Assembly: GCA_017468425.1 (NCBI GenBank)
Contig: JAFUIO010000002.1
Location: forward strand, 1 to 64,000
DNA length: 64,000 bases
Reading direction: 5' to 3'
DNA from: Clostridia bacterium
GTDB lineage: Bacteria; Bacillota; Clostridia; Oscillospirales; Acutalibacteraceae
Under the pieces are notes generated by a model. That model did not search any database, was not told where the DNA came from, and worked only from the letters and a program-made list of their open reading frames with translations. The first letter of the stretch is position 1; each line of letters begins with the position of its first letter. The position numbers were made by a program, and so were the translations under genes. Positions 60,401-64,000 of this stretch are shown piece by piece.

Positions 60401-63400
60401 AACAAAGTCAGATGACGGTGCAGATGCATTCAAGAACATCAACGTTCAGGAAAACCTTGCAATCGCTGATGAATTCAAGTCAGGCTGGAACAGTGTTGCA
60501 ATCACAAAGGCTATCGGCTCTGAAACAACACTTTATGCAAGGCTCAGCGAAGAATATGCCTCACTTCCATACGGTAGTGAAAACAACAGACGTGATGCAG
60601 TTGCAGCAGGCGGCTTCAGCCTTATGGAAACTGCAAAAGATGCAGAGGGCAACCCTGTAAGCTGTATCGAACTGATAGGCGACCCGTCACAGACAGAAAA
60701 TATCGGTGAATTTGAAATCACAGTTAAGCCTACAGACTACGGTGCAGAAATGCTCGTTGCAGAATATTCCTGCGGTCTTAAAACAACTGCACAGATTATT
60801 TCTGTTGAAATTGAAGGTGACGGCTCTGAAGGAAATCCATTCCTTATCAGCACACCTACACAGCTTCGCGTTGTAGCTTACCTTACAGTAGGTAACTACC
60901 ACTTCAGACAGATTAACGATATCGACCTTTCAAATTCTTATGCTGCAACAGGTACAAATACAGACAAGTTTATCCACAACAACGGTGTTAAATTCTACGC
61001 TCCTATCGGTACTGAAACAGCACCTTTCGACGGTGTATATGACGGTCAGGGTTATAAGATTGAAGGCGTTAAATCTGAACGCGGTAACGAAAACAATATC
61101 GGCGTATTCGGTGTTGTAGCACAGAATGGTACACTCGTTCCTACAATCAAAAACCTTCACGTAGAGCTTCTTGCTCCCGACCAGAAGGTAAACGGTATTC
61201 TCGGTAATGAAAATGTGGGCGGTATCGCAGGTAAGATTTCTAACGCAGTTATTGAAAACTGTTCAGTAACAGTAGGTACTTTAACAGGTAAACAGAATGT
61301 GGGCGGTATTGTCGGTCACTTCACAAGTTCAAGAATCATCAACTGCTTCACTCAGTCTGATGTAAATGCAATAAATACTGAACTTGCACCTTACGCAGGC
61401 GGTATCGTAGGTTATGTAGCAGATGCAGTGAACTTTGAATCAACTACGATTTCAGGTTGCTTCGCATCAGGCAGTATCTACGCATCATCTATGAATGCAA
61501 ACGATGACACTTCAAATGCGGCAGGTATCGTATCTTACCTTGCAAACTCTACAGACCTTGTAATTGATAACTGTCTCTTCACAGGTACAACCTCAAGCGG
61601 TTACGGTATTGTAGGTAGTAACAACTATCTTAAGTTTATTATGACAATGTCTGACTGTATCGATGCAGGTCAGAACGTTGCAATGGCAAATGATAAATTC
61701 ACAAAGATTTCTACAGCGGTTGCTTCTTCCACAACTCTTGGTACAGGAACAATCACGAAGTCAAACCTCTACTACGACAGTGCGCTTCTTAAAGTGAACA
61801 CAGATGTAGATGAAGCAGGTAAAGAAAATCTTGCTAAAATCACAGGTAAGCCTACATCAGAGCTTATCAATGTTTCAATGGGTGAGGGATGGACATCAAT
61901 TGCAGGACATTATCCTGTACCAACAGTTTCAGAAATTACTGTTACAACTTATGATGAAAATTATAATGTAACAAATACAGAAACAAAGGTTGACCCGTAT
62001 TCAGATGCTTATGCTAAATTCTTGTCAGCACCTATCCAGACAAGTGAAGCTGAAGAAGAAAGCGACATCACTAAAGTTGCTTACGGTCAGGGACTTGTAT
62101 ATCCTGTAACACTTCTCACAAAAATTGGCGAAGATAAAGTAACTTATTCTTCCTCAATCTTTGATACAACAGACACAGTAGCATATCCCGAAGGCTTCGA
62201 CACAGCTCTTTACGGTAACCGTACATCACAAGAGGTTGAAGTTGAAGGCGAAGACGGTACAAAGACAACAGAAACAATTGTAACAGATAACAAAAACGTT
62301 GACCTTCTCTTCGGTGACAATGCAGAAACAGGCAAAACAACAGTTTACAGAAACATCTTTGATACAACAAAGGGTATAGCAGAAAGAGGAAACTTTGATA
62401 CTAAACCCACAAAGAACACATATGTCAATGCAGGTGCTGCATCAGGCGGTGTATTCTCAAACAAAGAAGCATATTACAATGCACAGACTCCTGTAATATT
62501 TGCAACTGCAAAAATCAATGGTGTGGATGTACAGAGAGATATTAAGCTTGCTCTCAGCCAGGGTACAACTTACTGTATCGCAACTCAGCGTCAGCTTTAT
62601 GCTCTCGGTAAGGCAGATTATGAACTTGTAGAAGGTACCAAGTTCTCAAATTACTATGGCTCTACTTATAACTACAAGCTTATTACTGACATTGACTGTG
62701 GCGATAACACAACATTGTTCACACCTATCGGTCTTGATGCAATAGCTGACGGCGGTTACACAGGCCAGTTTGATGGTTCAGGCCATACAATCAAAAACCT
62801 TAAGATTGAACAGACCGGCAAAGATTATGTTGGTATGTTTGCAATGGTTTCTAAAAACTGGAACAGCCCATATGACCCCTGCGTGAAAAACCTTACTCTT
62901 GAAACCCCCACAATTGTGGCAACAGGCACAGTTTCGGGCGGTCAGCAGACAGGCGGTAACTACGTAGGTGCACTTATAGGTCACGTTAAGGGCAGTGGAT
63001 ATACTGTTATTGAAAAATGTCATGTAATCGGTTATGCAGAATATGACGAAAAGGGTAATATTCTTCCGGAAACAGTCAAAGGTTCAGTAACAGGTAACGG
63101 CTCTTATGTAGGCGGTCTCATCGGTAAAGTTGATTATCCTAATTATATAGATGCAACCGGTACGGACGCAGGTACTATCGTAAGAAGCTGTAGTTCATCA
63201 GTGCTTGTTTCAGGCTCAAGAGATGCTGTCGGTGGTCTTATCGGTGATTCAGCAGCAACAGTAGAATCTTGTTACGCAACAGGTAATGTTGTTTGTGATA
63301 ATATCTACAACACCCAGAATAATGAAAGAGTATTCGGTGTTGGCGGTCTTATCGGTATCATGTCAAATGGTACTGTAAACCAGTCTTTCGCATCAGGTAA

Positions 63401-64000
63401 CGTTGAAGTTAAGAAATTCACTACAGGCAATAACGCATTCGTTAACGGTGACCTGGGTATCGGCGGTTTCGTCGGTGTTGTGAAAGAAATGAAAGACCCT
63501 GTTTCACAGGCTGAAATAACAGCCGATGTAATCACAGAATGCTTCAGTGGCGGTAACGTTAAATTCGGTACTGAAAACAGCACTTCAGCAATCAATCCTA
63601 ATAATGGTAAAACTACTATTGTTGGCATTGGTGGTTTCAGCGGCATCAACCGTGAAGGAATTGCTCATGCATATTCTTCAGCTGCAGTTAATGCAACATT
63701 CGGAGCTATATATGCAAGAAGCAATAGTGCAGCATACGGTGTAGGTATCGGCGGTGTTGCAGGTGTGGCACTGGGTAATGTTGAAGATGTTTATTCTTCA
63801 GGTTCAGTTGCTCCTGCTTATGCATCAATTGATTCAACAAACAATCCCAAAAACTGCTACTTCGGAAAAGGTGGTACAGTCGGTACTAAGATGGATTCAG
63901 ATGCAACAGTAAGATACTGTTACTACGATAGCTGGACTAATACTGACCCCACACTTACATCAATCGGCGGTCAGACAAATAATCAGGAAGCAAGAGGTCT
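51408..64000 (+). CDS. Giant exported GLUG-repeat protein, continuation (runs off window)
   Basis: The frame of the preceding signal-peptide part is open from after the TAG to the last base, adding almost 4,200 codons. It is built from repeated units. Openers of the type DGDGTEYNPFLI, FEGEGTATNPILV and IEGDGSEGNPFLI lie near 56487, 58740 and 60810, with related units near 53065, 54362 and 62560. Each is followed by DIDL/DIDM, PIGT, FDGxGHTI and strings of GLUG-type GGIVG..NC.V repeats, which build a right-handed beta-helix. Such proteins act as very long adhesins or surface fibres. No internal start with a ribosome site and signal peptide is seen, so this part depends on read-through of the TAG, or else the TAG is a recent mutation or an error. 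The C-terminus is outside the window. Confidence 0.75.

Noticed and set aside
51408-64000. Repeated GGIVG-coding units, considered as tandem non-coding repeats
   Set aside because: They are protein-level repeats in one open frame with diverged codons.
1-64000. Altered genetic code (TAG or TGA as sense codons throughout)
   Set aside because: TGA ends several well-delimited genes (for example at 20661, 21420 and 43586) and TAG appears to end the gene at 44492. No suppressor tRNA was seen in the window.

Overview
The window looks like a chromosomal segment of a low-GC, spore-lineage member of the Clostridia, most likely a gut Oscillospirales/Ruminococcaceae-type bacterium. The reasons are an intact spoIVA with a sigma-E-type promoter, a broken spoVAD, strong AGGAGG-type ribosome sites, BspA-type repeats, DUF4317, and a glycan diet typical of mucus (sialate O-acetylesterase, GH42, GH89-like, NahK-like kinase). 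No rRNA, tRNA, CRISPR or complete phage is visible.

Layout. 1-4.8 kb: an ECF sigma factor overlapping a membrane-anchored serpin, a TnpV-type mobile-element gene, a spoVAD fragment that loses its 3' part next to it, and an MFS transporter. 5-9 kb: a transporter plus five-bladed-propeller glycosidase operon, and an exported PHP phosphoesterase preceded by a coupled 36-residue protein. 9.2-12.5 kb: two tandem membrane proteins with nearly identical zinc-ribbon/TM halves and different outer halves. 12.5-23.7 kb: spoIVA, a histidine phosphatase, a carbohydrate operon (GPH/MFS-like transporter, BspA-type protein, GH42 beta-galactosidase, alpha/beta hydrolase), DUF4317 and DUF4375 proteins. 23.7-29.7 kb: two exported esterases and two tandem FAD oxidoreductases. 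29.8-33 kb: a redox group (thioredoxin, Crp/Fnr regulator, a frameshifted MBL hydrolase, thioredoxin reductase, Bcp-type peroxiredoxin), with a palindrome at about -41 of trxA. 33-42.5 kb: a metallophosphoesterase, L-serine dehydratase, GDPD-like protein, NahK-like kinase and GH89-like protein on one strand, then ThuA-like and two Gfo/Idh/MocA proteins on the other.

42.7-64 kb is the most striking part. A good sigma-A-type promoter precedes seven genes in one direction: a degenerate EAL protein, a membrane-anchored TasA/camelysin-like protein, a secreted TasA-like protein with an AWF signal peptide, a SipW/ER-type signal peptidase, a membrane-tethered McrB-like AAA+ ATPase, a DUF2357-like protein with a ~340-residue charged helix, and a giant exported protein of more than 4,400 codons built from GLUG-type beta-helix modules. 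The giant frame is broken once, by a TAG at 51405-51407, and is otherwise open to the window end. I read this as a cell-surface fibre/matrix and giant-adhesin locus joined to an inner AAA+/McrC-like pair. I do not know this gene combination as a described system.
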